Part shown: piece after piece, positions 32,444 through 42,122 of the stretch
Layout of the letters: every line of letters starts with the position of its first letter
How positions within the stretch are numbered: the first letter of the stretch is position 1
NCBI RefSeq assembly: GCF_000760695.4
Contig: NZ_JHEG04000001.1
Coordinates: 5,958,204-6,022,203 of the forward strand
Origin: Tolypothrix bouteillei VB521301
GTDB taxonomy: Bacteria; Cyanobacteriota; Cyanobacteriia; Cyanobacteriales; Nostocaceae
DNA length: 64,000 nucleotides
Direction of reading: 5' to 3'
Program-made: the position numbers and the translations under genes
Notes under the pieces: model-generated
Seen by the model: only the letters and a program-made list of their open reading frames with translations
Told to the model about the DNA's origin: nothing
Databases searched by the model: none

Positions 32444-35383
32444 ATGAATCAATCCATACCCCTATGTTGGCTTGCTAGTCGTTTCACTGTTGGCTGTTTC
32501 CTGGGGGTGCAATTTCTTACACCCCTACTGCTTGACCCCGTATCCGCGCAAATTATTCCCGATAAGACCTTACCTGTTAATTCTCTAGTTAGCCCCGGAT
32601 GCAGTATCTGCACCATAGAAGGCGGTACAATTCAGGGCAAAAATCTATTTCATAGCTTTCAAGAATTTTCCTTAGCTACAGGAAGCGAAGCATTTTTCAA
32701 AAATGATTCTACTATTGAGAATATCTTCACGCGGGTGACGGGGAACGCCGCTTCTTACATCAATGGGCTTATCCGCACCTCAGGTAAAGCCAATTTATTT
32801 TTGATTAATCCTAACGGGATCTTTTTCGGTAAAGATGCTCGGCTTGATGTTGGGGGGTCATTCATTGGCTCAACGGCAAACAGTATTGTCTTTTCAGACA
32901 ACATAACTTTTAGTACGATACCAAATCAAAATACACCTTTATTGAGTGTTAACGTTCCTATTGGGTTGCAGTATGGTGTGTCTCCTGCTGCTATTCAAGT
33001 ACAGCAAGCCAATTTAGAAGTAAAGCCAGGTCAAATTTTAGCGTTAGTGGGAGGAGATCTTTCCATAGAAAGCAGTCAATTAAAAGCATTTGGGGGAAAC
33101 GTTGAATTAGGCAGTTTATCGGGTGCGGGAAGAGTTAACTTAAATGGATTAGAAGCATTTAGCTTTCCAGTAGCGGTAGAACGTGGGGATATTTCAATAG
33201 ATGGGTCGTTCGTTGATGTCATGGCTTCTGGGAAAGGAAATATTAGCATTAACGCTCGAAATCTTGAGATGGTCAACACTCAGTTGCAAGCTGGAATCCG
33301 AGAACAACATGGCCATCCAGGTGCTGTCGCTGGGGATATTCAAATAAATCTCACAGGCAATACCTTGCTAACTCAAAGTAGTGAGATTATCAACGAATTG
33401 CAAAATAACTCGACTGGTACTGGAGGCAATATTAACTTAAAAACTGAAAATCTGACGGTAGAAGATTCGCAGATATCAGTCCAAACCAGCAGTTCTGGAA
33501 ATGCAGGAAATTTAAATGTCAAGGCGACACAATTAAATGTTGCATCTTCGCAAAGTCAAACAATTTCCTCAGTTTCAAGTGTTCGTCAATTACTATCCCC
33601 AACTACGGATCAAAAGATCGGTTTATTTTCCTTTGTCTTTAAACAAGCTACAGGAAACGGTGGTGATGTCAGTATTGAAGCAAAGGACGTCAATCTTAAC
33701 GGTAAATCTCTTGTAGCAAGCGATACCGCAGGTGCAGGGAGTGGTGGCATTACCACCATTAAAACCGAACGCTTAAGCTTAAATAATCAGGCGACAATCT
33801 CTGCGAGTACGGGAGGTTCTGGCAATGCAGGGGAATTAAGAATCGAAGCAACCGAGTCAATTGAAGTTGGTAATGCTTCTGAGGGTCGTTCTGCTGGCTT
33901 AGCAACAATTGCTAAATTTGGAGCTACGGGTAGTGGCGGTCACATGACTATAAAAACCCAACGCTTGAGTTTACAAGGTGGGGGAATTTTATCTGCTGAT
34001 AGCTTTGGTGATGGAAATGGAGGAAGTATTACTATTGAAGCAACAGATCGGGTGGAATTAAGTGGGATGAATGGTACAGGCATTCCCAGCGGTATATTTG
34101 CGGCTATTCGGGGTGGAAAAGGAAATGGCGGTAGTTTGTCAATCGAAACAGGGCGTTTGATACTCCAGAATGGAGGAGTTATTGACGTTGGGACAGAGGG
34201 AGCAGGAAATGGTGGTAGTATTGCCATTCACGCTACAGAATTGGTAGAACTCAGCCGTACAACTGACAGTGGCTTCAGCCGCATAATTGCTCAAACTAAT
34301 GAAACCGCAACAGGAAGAGGGGGAGATATTTTCATTGAAACCTCACGTTTGACTGTTAATAATGGTAACCAAATCTCAGCAGCGACTTTTGGGATGGGTG
34401 AAGGAGGGAGTTTGTTTGTTCGAGCTAAGGACTTGATAGAGCTATCAGGAACAAGTGAAATCGATAATACTCGGTTTGGAATACAGCCACTCATTACAGA
34501 TAGTTCGGGAAAGAAATTTCCTAGCGGACTTTTTGCGAGTTCTCCTGGCTATGGAAATGCTGATACTCTAACAATTGAAACCGGTCAATTAATTGTTCGC
34601 GATGAAGCACAAGTCTCTGCAAGCAGCCAACAAAAAGGCGCTGCAGGTAATTTAAATATCCTAGCTGATAAAATCTATCTCGATAACGGTATCCTTAGCG
34701 CCGAAACGGTAGAGGGAGAACGAGCAAATATTTTCCTGGCATCGTCAAATATTTTATTGCGTCACGGTAGCCGCATTACCACTAATGCCACTCAGGATGC
34801 CACAGGAGGCAATATCAATATCAATACAGATACTTTAGTAGCCGCAGAAAACAGCGATATCACTGCTAACTCTCAAGCCAGTTTTGGCGGTAAGGTAATT
34901 GTTAATGCTCAAGGTATCATAGGGAGCAAGTTTCGCGAACAACTAACACCTGAAAACGATATTACCGCAACGTCTTCCTTGGGTTATGAATTTAGTGGTG
35001 TGGTGGATATTAATACTTTAGCAATCGATCCTAATTCCGGATTGATTCAACTACCTGCAAATTTTACTGAAGCCAGTCATCAAATTACAACCCAATGTAC
35101 TGCACAAAAAGGTAATTATTTTGCGATCGTAGGACGTGGTGGATTACCACAAAGTCCTAATGAACCATTTACAGGAACAACAACACTGGTAGATTTAGTT
35201 GAATTGATTTCTGCATCTGAGAAGAAACAAGTGTCTGAATCGCCTGCATCTACCACAAATAATGCCAATCCAGAAATAGTAGAAGCTCAAGGATGGGTTG
35301 TTGATGGGAAAGGTCAAGTCACTTTGGTCAGTCAAATAGCTAGCGAGCCCGTTTTCCCTCAAATGAATTGTCGATCGCTCTGA
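32444..35383 (+). CDS. Filamentous haemagglutinin N-terminal domain protein (TpsA-like), 979 aa
   Basis: A large secreted beta-helix protein. The signal peptide ends at DPVSAQ. The haemagglutinin N-terminal domain has INGLIRTSGKANLFLINPNG then IFFGKDARLDVGGSFIGSTA. Beta-solenoid repeats of the GSGGxxxIxTxxLxLxxGAxI type follow. The C-terminus has a conserved cysteine pair region (ITTQCTA) and GWVVDGKGQVTLVSQ. Such proteins leave through a TpsB outer-membrane pore, which is not in this window. I chose the ATG at 32444; one at 32393 is in frame and would overlap DUF928. Its 3' end overlaps the convergent cyclase by 25 bp. Confidence 0.88.
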   Translation: MNQSIPLCWLASRFTVGCFLGVQFLTPLLLDPVSAQIIPDKTLPVNSLVSPGCSICTIEGGTIQGKNLFHSFQEFSLATGSEAFFKNDSTIENIFTRVTGNAASYINGLIRTSGKANLFLINPNGIFFGKDARLDVGGSFIGSTANSIVFSDNITFSTIPNQNTPLLSVNVPIGLQYGVSPAAIQVQQANLEVKPGQILALVGGDLSIESSQLKAFGGNVELGSLSGAGRVNLNGLEAFSFPVAVERGDISIDGSFVDVMASGKGNISINARNLEMVNTQLQAGIREQHGHPGAVAGDIQINLTGNTLLTQSSEIINELQNNSTGTGGNINLKTENLTVEDSQISVQTSSSGNAGNLNVKATQLNVASSQSQTISSVSSVRQLLSPTTDQKIGLFSFVFKQATGNGGDVSIEAKDVNLNGKSLVASDTAGAGSGGITTIKTERLSLNNQATISASTGGSGNAGELRIEATESIEVGNASEGRSAGLATIAKFGATGSGGHMTIKTQRLSLQGGGILSADSFGDGNGGSITIEATDRVELSGMNGTGIPSGIFAAIRGGKGNGGSLSIETGRLILQNGGVIDVGTEGAGNGGSIAIHATELVELSRTTDSGFSRIIAQTNETATGRGGDIFIETSRLTVNNGNQISAATFGMGEGGSLFVRAKDLIELSGTSEIDNTRFGIQPLITDSSGKKFPSGLFASSPGYGNADTLTIETGQLIVRDEAQVSASSQQKGAAGNLNILADKIYLDNGILSAETVEGERANIFLASSNILLRHGSRITTNATQDATGGNININTDTLVAAENSDITANSQASFGGKVIVNAQGIIGSKFREQLTPENDITATSSLGYEFSGVVDINTLAIDPNSGLIQLPANFTEASHQITTQCTAQKGNYFAIVGRGGLPQSPNEPFTGTTTLVDLVELISASEKKQVSESPASTTNNANPEIVEAQGWVVDGKGQVTLVSQIASEPVFPQMNCRSL

Positions 35384-37581
35384 CACAACTGTTTAAAATA
35401 AACAGCAATTTCTGTAGGTGTAGCGGTAAAGCGAATACCAAAATTTGTTTGGTTGTCGTTTGCAACTTTGACCACCTTAGCGTACACATCTAGCTTGTTT
35501 AATTTTTCATCTTCAGCAAGCAGTTGTATTTGAAGGTTGCTGAGAATTTGCACGGGCTGTTTTGTCCGCAATTGGGCACTGCTTGCAGATAATTGTACCA
35601 AACTACCTTGGAACACTTCATCTGAAAGATGTTTGCCTTCCATCACTCGATATTGTATGGGAATTTCCATTGTTAAAAGGGTTAAATTTTCTGTAGTATC
35701 GTGCAAAGCGAGTTTGTACTGACCGCCAATACCGCCAATATCGTAGATCGTAATGGGTTCGGCAAAACCTTTGGGTTGTACTTGAAGTTGTCCGGCGATC
35801 TGGATAATTTCTCCTACTGCATCTAAAGTTTCTTGAGAAACGAGGATTTGCCCTCCAACAGTATAGGTTTCAATTCGGGAAGCCAGATTAACGTTGCTAC
35901 CCATAATAGTGTATTTGGCACGTTGGTGAGAGCCGATATTACCAGCAAGGACTTCTCCTGTATGAATACCAATACCCATCTCTAAAGGAAGTAAATCCAT
36001 ACCGACCAATCGTTGATTGATATCATCCATTGCTAATTGCATCTCAATGGCACAAGCAACAGCTAGTTGGGCATTATCTTCAAGATCGATAGGTGCGCCA
36101 AACATGACAAAAATGCCATCGCCCATAAAATCATTAATCGTACCTTTGTAACGGTTGATAACATCAGTCATTACCCCTAAATACAGATTGATAATTTCCA
36201 CCACTTTTTCTGGCGGTACTCGTTCGGAGATGGCAGAAAAACCTCGGAGATCGGAAATTAAAATTGTGACATCCCGCTTTTCGCCTCCCAACTTTAAACC
36301 ACCTGGGGTTTCTAATAACGTAGAGACAACTTCATCGGTCAGATAGCGATTAAAAGTTTGCCGCATGGCAGCAGTATTTCGGGCTATATAGGCAGTAATA
36401 GTAAATCCAGAGCCTACTAAAGCTAACAAGCCAGGGACTATTGGTAACCACCATGCCGTGCAAAAAGCGACATAACAACCACCTGTGAGCACAAGACTGA
36501 GTAGCAAGATGTTGAGATTAGCAGCGGGTACACGGCTGTTGCGTTGATAGCGCTGCGTCCAAGCGATACTTGCTCCCGCAATAGCCCAGATACCAATCCA
36601 CAAACATTCTTGGGTTTCAGACCAAACTTTTATTAAAGGACGACCTTCTAAAGCAGCGCTTATTATCTGACTGGCAAGATCGGCATGAACGATCGCTCCC
36701 GCACTTCTAAAGGTCGCTTGACTGTGAGCGCTGGCGCTATAAGGTGTATAAAAAAAGTCACCGCTGCTTTCTGCAGTTACCCCAATTAAGACAATGCGAT
36801 CGCGAGCAAAATTCTTGGGTATATTTCCAGCTAACACATCACTGATGGAAACAGTCAGAAAACCTTGTTGTATATTGCGAAAATTGGATATTATTTGATA
36901 TCCTCCAGTATCGGCACCGACATAGCCACCATCATGTTTTTTAAAAGGCACAAATACTGCTTTACCTAACTTCATTTTATTTGTTTCTGGCTGTAGGTAA
37001 ATTCCTTGCGCTTCCAAATACATTAAAGCCAAATGTGCTCCCAAGCTTAAGATAGTATCGCCCTTAGCATTTTTTACAGACAACAAACTGCGGCGCAGTT
37101 TACCGTCTTTATCCACAACCAAATCATTGGCACTCACTTGTTCTGCATTCAAAGCAGGAGGTGGATCGATTTCAGAACCAGAATAGTCACTGACTACTTT
37201 ACGAATACCAATCAATGTGGGTGTACTTTGAAAAACTTTCACGAGTTCTTGATAACCCGGTTCTACTGGTAAATCCCGGTAAATATCAAGCCCAATGGCA
37301 CGAGGTTGCTGTTGTTTTAAAATCGATATTGCTTTTGCAAGTTGAGCGTCGGGGATGGGCCATCGCAATTTACGGATATCTTTCTCATTGACTTCTACAA
37401 TTACAATCCGCGAATCTCTTGGTTCAATTGGACGCAGTTGAAAAAATCTATCTAGCGCTGCTAACTCCAAAGATTGCAAACAGCCAAGATAGCGCAAACC
37501 AATTATTATCGCTGCGATCGCCGGAGCGGTCATCAAAGCACCACGATGTTGCCATAAAAGTTTTTTAAGACTTGTCCGCAT
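35359..37581 (-). CDS. CHASE2-adenylate/guanylate cyclase with PilZ-like C-terminus
   Basis: A 740-residue membrane enzyme. The CHASE2 sensor domain (~35-310; DRFFQLRPIEPRDSRIVIVE, ARDRIVLIGVTAESSGDFFY) faces outside. Three membrane helices lie near 325-400. The class III cyclase (~430-610) has VTILISDLRGFSAISE, FMGDGIFVMFGAP and YTIMGSNVNLASRIE. The last ~110 residues (ENLTLLTMEIPIQYRVMEGK, FGIRFT) look like a PilZ domain, which could bind c-di-GMP. It makes cAMP or cGMP in response to an outside signal. Two cNMP-binding kinases lie 24-28 kb away. Confidence 0.9.
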   Translation of the reverse strand: MRTSLKKLLWQHRGALMTAPAIAAIIIGLRYLGCLQSLELAALDRFFQLRPIEPRDSRIVIVEVNEKDIRKLRWPIPDAQLAKAISILKQQQPRAIGLDIYRDLPVEPGYQELVKVFQSTPTLIGIRKVVSDYSGSEIDPPPALNAEQVSANDLVVDKDGKLRRSLLSVKNAKGDTILSLGAHLALMYLEAQGIYLQPETNKMKLGKAVFVPFKKHDGGYVGADTGGYQIISNFRNIQQGFLTVSISDVLAGNIPKNFARDRIVLIGVTAESSGDFFYTPYSASAHSQATFRSAGAIVHADLASQIISAALEGRPLIKVWSETQECLWIGIWAIAGASIAWTQRYQRNSRVPAANLNILLLSLVLTGGCYVAFCTAWWLPIVPGLLALVGSGFTITAYIARNTAAMRQTFNRYLTDEVVSTLLETPGGLKLGGEKRDVTILISDLRGFSAISERVPPEKVVEIINLYLGVMTDVINRYKGTINDFMGDGIFVMFGAPIDLEDNAQLAVACAIEMQLAMDDINQRLVGMDLLPLEMGIGIHTGEVLAGNIGSHQRAKYTIMGSNVNLASRIETYTVGGQILVSQETLDAVGEIIQIAGQLQVQPKGFAEPITIYDIGGIGGQYKLALHDTTENLTLLTMEIPIQYRVMEGKHLSDEVFQGSLVQLSASSAQLRTKQPVQILSNLQIQLLAEDEKLNKLDVYAKVVKVANDNQTNFGIRFTATPTEIAVYFKQLCQSDRQFI

Positions 37582-37813
37582 AAGCTGGCATTCTTCAGCA
37601 ATCCAAAATGGTATGAGTTGTTAGATAACCTTAGCCCTATCAAATCTCGATACTTATAAGATATTGAGTCTCTCTCGCGAGTGATTTAGGGATGCTGTAT
37701 GCATCTGTAAGATTAACGAGAACGATCGCAACGATATTATAGAAACTAGTGTAAAAGACTCATAACAGTAATTCCCCTGATTTTTTCTGGGGTAGACATC
37801 GGGTACTGCTATC

Positions 37814-39004
37814 ATGCCAACATTGCGCTCCCAAACAAACAGCAAAATGTGGATTGCGATCGCTCTCTCTTTCTACGCCTTTATAGCCATTGGCGTTGCG
37901 GAAGGAGGCTTGGGCGTCTTAATCCCCTCTATTCAGCAAACATACAACTTGACTTCTGCCACCATCTCCCTACTTTTCCTCAGTCAAGTGACAGGTTATA
38001 TTATTGCAGCATTAGCCAGCAGTATCTTAACGAGCAATATGGGAATGGCGCGGATGTTGCTGCTAGCATCTGTTGTTCTGACCTGTGCCCTTGTGAGCTA
38101 TGCTCTCAGCCCTTATTGGTGGTTGATGGTTGCTACAGGAACATTGCTCGGTTTGGGAATTGGTCTGATTGATGCTGGTATCAACAGCTATATTGCTAAC
38201 GAACAACAGCAGGCTGACTTAATGGGGCTGCTACACGCATTTTATGGTATCGGGGCTTTGTTAGGTCCGGCGATCGCGACTACGCTCTTGGCATTTAACT
38301 TGCATTGGAGAAGTATCTACCTAGTTTTTGCAACTTTCGTCGGCATAATGGTCGCAGGAATGCTTTGGGCAGTTGTGTACGACTACAAACCGTTGAACAA
38401 GCGCGTACAAGTAACGGGAACAAATGCGCGAACCAATCTACGTGTAGCCCTTACAACTCCTGTCGTATGTATAGCTGCTCTGTTCTTATTTATTTATGTA
38501 GGTACAGAAGCTTCAGTTGGAAGTTGGGCTTATAGCGTCCAAAGTCTCAGTCGAGGCACGCCAAAGTTGCTTGCAGGTTATAGTGTCAGTGGCTACTGGA
38601 TAGGGCTAACCATAGGACGTGCGGTGACGGGACGTATTGTTAAACGCTGGGGTGCTCTGCGTACTCTCGAGCGTTCCTTGCTACTGCTTGGGCTTGGTTT
38701 AACTGCTTGGTGGTTGTTACCAAATCAATTGCTGAGTTTACCAATCATTGGCTTTGCACTCGCCCCTATATTTCCACTAACAATATGGTTGATGCCACAA
38801 CGAGTAAGTAAAGCTATTGTTCCGGCTGCAATTGGATGTATGACAAGTGTTGCTAGTTTGGGTGCAGCAACTATCCCCTCTGCTGTTGGGACTTTAGCAA
38901 CGCGTTTTGGCTTGGAAATTATTCCAGTTTTGATGCTTCCTCTCGCAGTCATTATGATAATTTTGCATCGTTGGTTGGCACAGCATCAGGTGAGCCGTGC
39001 TTGA
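37814..39004 (+). CDS. MFS transporter, 396 aa
   Basis: A 12-helix carrier. The start is MPTLRSQTNSKMWIAIALSF. GVLIPSIQQTYNLTSATISL is the first periplasmic loop and second helix, and GLGIGLIDAGINSYIA, HAFYGIGALLGPAIA and GLTIGRAVTGRIVKRWG lie in the conserved core. The 'D-A-G-x-N' and 'H-x-x-Y-G-x-G-x-x-x-G-P' patterns point to the FucP/YbjJ-like branch. The substrate is unknown. Stand-alone gene. Confidence 0.87.
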   Translation: MPTLRSQTNSKMWIAIALSFYAFIAIGVAEGGLGVLIPSIQQTYNLTSATISLLFLSQVTGYIIAALASSILTSNMGMARMLLLASVVLTCALVSYALSPYWWLMVATGTLLGLGIGLIDAGINSYIANEQQQADLMGLLHAFYGIGALLGPAIATTLLAFNLHWRSIYLVFATFVGIMVAGMLWAVVYDYKPLNKRVQVTGTNARTNLRVALTTPVVCIAALFLFIYVGTEASVGSWAYSVQSLSRGTPKLLAGYSVSGYWIGLTIGRAVTGRIVKRWGALRTLERSLLLLGLGLTAWWLLPNQLLSLPIIGFALAPIFPLTIWLMPQRVSKAIVPAAIGCMTSVASLGAATIPSAVGTLATRFGLEIIPVLMLPLAVIMIILHRWLAQHQVSRA

Positions 39005-39160
39005 TTGGGGAAATGACTCAGAAGACAACTTCAAGCAAAAATTATCTCTAATGCAAGCTTTAAGGCTCACTTTTATGACCACAGAGAGATTTATGAATAA
39101 CTGTTTCTCGTCACACTTTACTTAACTTTACATTTGGTTTGAGTAGACTGGTATTTGTCC

Positions 39161-41809
39161 ATGAACCAGAAAGATAACCTTGATGCTGAATCTTTACGCC
39201 TTGCAGAAGATACAAGACGCGAGAAAAACTGGAAACGCTGGGGACCTTACTTAGCAGAAAGACAGTGGGGAACCGTGCGTGAAGACTATTCAACAGATGG
39301 GTCTTCCTGGGACTATTTGCCCCACGACCACGCCCGGAGGCGAGCTTATAGGTGGGGAGAAGATGGGCTTTTGGGAATATGCGATCGCGAAGGACGTTTG
39401 TGTTTTGCTCTTGCACTATGGAACGGACAAGACCCCATTCTTAAAGAACGTCTTTTTGGCTTAACGAATACTGAAGGCAATCATGGGGAAGATGTCAAAG
39501 AATATTACTTTTATTTAGACTCAAGCCCAACACATTCCTATTTGAAAGCCTTGTACAAGTACCCACAGAAAGAATTTCCATATACACGCCTCGTAGAAGA
39601 GAACCGCAACCGAAGCAAGGATTTAGGAGAGTTTGAACTTATTGATACTGGAATTTTTGAAGAAAATAAATACTTTGATATATTTGCAGAGTATGCAAAA
39701 GCTTCACCCAACGATATATTAATCAAAATTACAGTTGTCAATCGCGGTTCAGAAACCGCCAAACTCCATGTTTTACCCACAATTTGGTTTAAGAACAGTT
39801 GGTCTTGGGGTCGCACGGGTGAAAGTTACTGGACAAAACCCTGCATTGAATATAAAAAAGATGGAGAGCTTTTGCTTTCTCATGAAACATTAGGTAAATT
39901 CCGTTTTATCGCCGAACCGATTCTAGGGCAGAACACTCCTAATTTTCTGTTTACTGAAAACGAGACTAATTCGGAAAGGTTATTTAATGTAGAAAACAGC
40001 ACTCCCTATGTCAAAGATGCTTTTCACCAATACATCGTACACGGACAGAAGGATGCTATTAATCCCAAGATGGTGGGAACTAAAGCAGCAGTACAATACT
40101 GCTTGGAAGTTCCGGCTGGCGAGGAAGTAACACTCAGATTGCGCTTGTTTTCTGAAGAAGAAGCACCAGCACATCCATTTGGGCAAAACTTCCAGCAAAT
40201 CTTTCAACAACGCATTTGTGAAACAGAAGAATTCTACAAAAATCGTATTTCATCCGAACTGTCTCAACATGAAAACCTGGTAACAAGACAAGCTTATGCC
40301 GGCTTGCTTTGGTCCAAACAATTCTATCATTACGGTATCAAAGATTGGCTTGAAGGAGATCCTTCACAACCGCCACTCCAGAGAAATGAAGAGGTTCGCA
40401 ACGCTGATTGGACTCACCTTTACAATCGCGATGTGATTTCCATGCCAGATAAATGGGAGTATCCTTGGTATGCAACTTGGGATGTTGCTTTCCATCTCGT
40501 CGCCTTTGCCAAAATTGACCCAGATTTTGCCAAGCAGCAACTGATTTTGTTTTTACGTGAGTGGTATATGCATCCCAACGGACAGCTACCCGCTTACGAG
40601 TTTGACTTTTCCGGTACAAACCCACCTGTTATCCCATGGGCTTGCTGGCGTATTTACAAAATCACTGCCGAGCAAGGTCAGAAAGACCGTATTTTTCTCA
40701 CTCGTGTCTTTCAAAAACTGTTGTTGAACTTTACTTGGTGGGTAAATCGTAAAGACGTTGCTGGAAAAAACATCTTTGCGGGTGGTTTTTTAGGAATGGA
40801 CAATATAGGTGTTTTTGACCGTTCCAAACCTTTGCCTACTGGGGGCGAACTCCAACAAGCCGATGGGACTGCTTGGATGGCATTTTACTGCGTAACTATG
40901 CTGGCAATGGCATTAGAACTTGCTGAAGAAGATCCAGCTTACGAAGATATTGCTTCTAAGTTTTTTGAACACTTTATGGCCATTGCTGAGGCGACGAATA
41001 CCATTGGAGGAACCGGGCTTTGGGATGAAGAAGATGGCTTTTATTATGATTGGTTGGCAGTCGATAGCAAGTATATACCTTTGAAAGTACGCTCTCTTGT
41101 GGGAATTGTCATCTTACTTGCAGTAGAAACTTTGGATTTTCAGGTTATCCAAAATTTACCAGGGTTTACCAAACGAATGCATTGGTTTTTGGAAAACCGC
41201 CAAAACGTCACCGAGTATATCTCTTGCATGAAAAAAGCAAAAGCGACCAATCATCTTTTGCTAGCAATTCCCACAAGAGAACGCTTGCAACAAGTGCTGC
41301 ACTATTTGCTAGATGAAAACGAATTTCTTTCCCCCTACGGTATCCGTTCCCTATCTCGCTTTCATCTAGAACATCCCTACGTTTTTCCTATTGACGATCG
41401 AGAGTACCGTGTTGAGTATCTTCCTGGAGAATCAAATAGTAGCTTGTTTGGCGGTAACTCTAACTGGCGCGGACCTATTTGGTTTCCCCTGAATTACTTG
41501 CTTGTGGAAGCTCTAGACCGTTATTACCAATTTTACGGCGATGATTTATTAGTTGAATGCCCCACAGGTTCCGGACAAATGATGAATTTGGGGCAAGTTT
41601 CACAAGAAATTTCCCGACGCTTAGCTAGTATTTTCCTTCCGGATACAAGAGGGTATTGTCCTTGGCAAGGGAAAAACCAATATTTTTCTGTAGATGCTTA
41701 TTGGCGTCACTTAACTCTTTTTCACGAGTACTTTTGTGGTGACACGGGTTCTGGTTTGGGTGCTAGCCATCAAACTGGGTGGACGGCATTGATTGTAAGG
41801 TTATTATAG
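39161..41809 (+). CDS. MGH1-like / GH63-family glucosidase, 882 aa
   Basis: A large cytoplasmic glycosidase of the GH63-like group, with no signal peptide. The N-terminal sandwich region has KRWGPYLAERQWGTVREDYS. The catalytic (alpha/alpha)6 barrel carries YNRDVISMPDKWEYPWYATW then DVAFHLVAF, GELQQADGTAWMAFYC and NSNWRGPIWFPLNYLLVEAL. Acidic residues in DGTAW and in the closing region are candidates for catalysis. Likely substrates are alpha-glucosides such as glucosylglycerate-type solutes; not proven. The ATG at 39161 is preferred over a TTG two codons upstream. Confidence 0.85.
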   Translation: MNQKDNLDAESLRLAEDTRREKNWKRWGPYLAERQWGTVREDYSTDGSSWDYLPHDHARRRAYRWGEDGLLGICDREGRLCFALALWNGQDPILKERLFGLTNTEGNHGEDVKEYYFYLDSSPTHSYLKALYKYPQKEFPYTRLVEENRNRSKDLGEFELIDTGIFEENKYFDIFAEYAKASPNDILIKITVVNRGSETAKLHVLPTIWFKNSWSWGRTGESYWTKPCIEYKKDGELLLSHETLGKFRFIAEPILGQNTPNFLFTENETNSERLFNVENSTPYVKDAFHQYIVHGQKDAINPKMVGTKAAVQYCLEVPAGEEVTLRLRLFSEEEAPAHPFGQNFQQIFQQRICETEEFYKNRISSELSQHENLVTRQAYAGLLWSKQFYHYGIKDWLEGDPSQPPLQRNEEVRNADWTHLYNRDVISMPDKWEYPWYATWDVAFHLVAFAKIDPDFAKQQLILFLREWYMHPNGQLPAYEFDFSGTNPPVIPWACWRIYKITAEQGQKDRIFLTRVFQKLLLNFTWWVNRKDVAGKNIFAGGFLGMDNIGVFDRSKPLPTGGELQQADGTAWMAFYCVTMLAMALELAEEDPAYEDIASKFFEHFMAIAEATNTIGGTGLWDEEDGFYYDWLAVDSKYIPLKVRSLVGIVILLAVETLDFQVIQNLPGFTKRMHWFLENRQNVTEYISCMKKAKATNHLLLAIPTRERLQQVLHYLLDENEFLSPYGIRSLSRFHLEHPYVFPIDDREYRVEYLPGESNSSLFGGNSNWRGPIWFPLNYLLVEALDRYYQFYGDDLLVECPTGSGQMMNLGQVSQEISRRLASIFLPDTRGYCPWQGKNQYFSVDAYWRHLTLFHEYFCGDTGSGLGASHQTGWTALIVRLL

Positions 41810-42122
41810 CAGTCCGTATAAAATTTACAAACAAATTCTATCCTGATGAGGATTGAAAATGGTAACAGGATATTAGATGTAGGTGTAAAAGCAAAATTAG
41901 AATAACTCCGCAAGAACTGAAAAGACAACAAGCTGACTTTTTATGTAAGCTAGCAATAGCATTCTTCTTTGGATAGATAAATAACTGGAGGAAAGCCATT
42001 ATATTTGGGTAGGTCACATATCACGATTTACCGACATAGCCTCGACCAAAAGATATAAATCTTATACTAGGATAAAAATCCTATTAGCTTCCAGTTAGTT
42101 TCTCCTTAGGTGCCTGTAAGTC
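41810..42122. other. Non-coding gap before the efflux pair
   Basis: No gene is seen. It presumably contains the promoter for the RND efflux genes. An AT-rich stretch near 42050-42085 (ATATAAATCTTATACTAGG) is the best place for it, but no box is clear. Confidence 0.5.
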
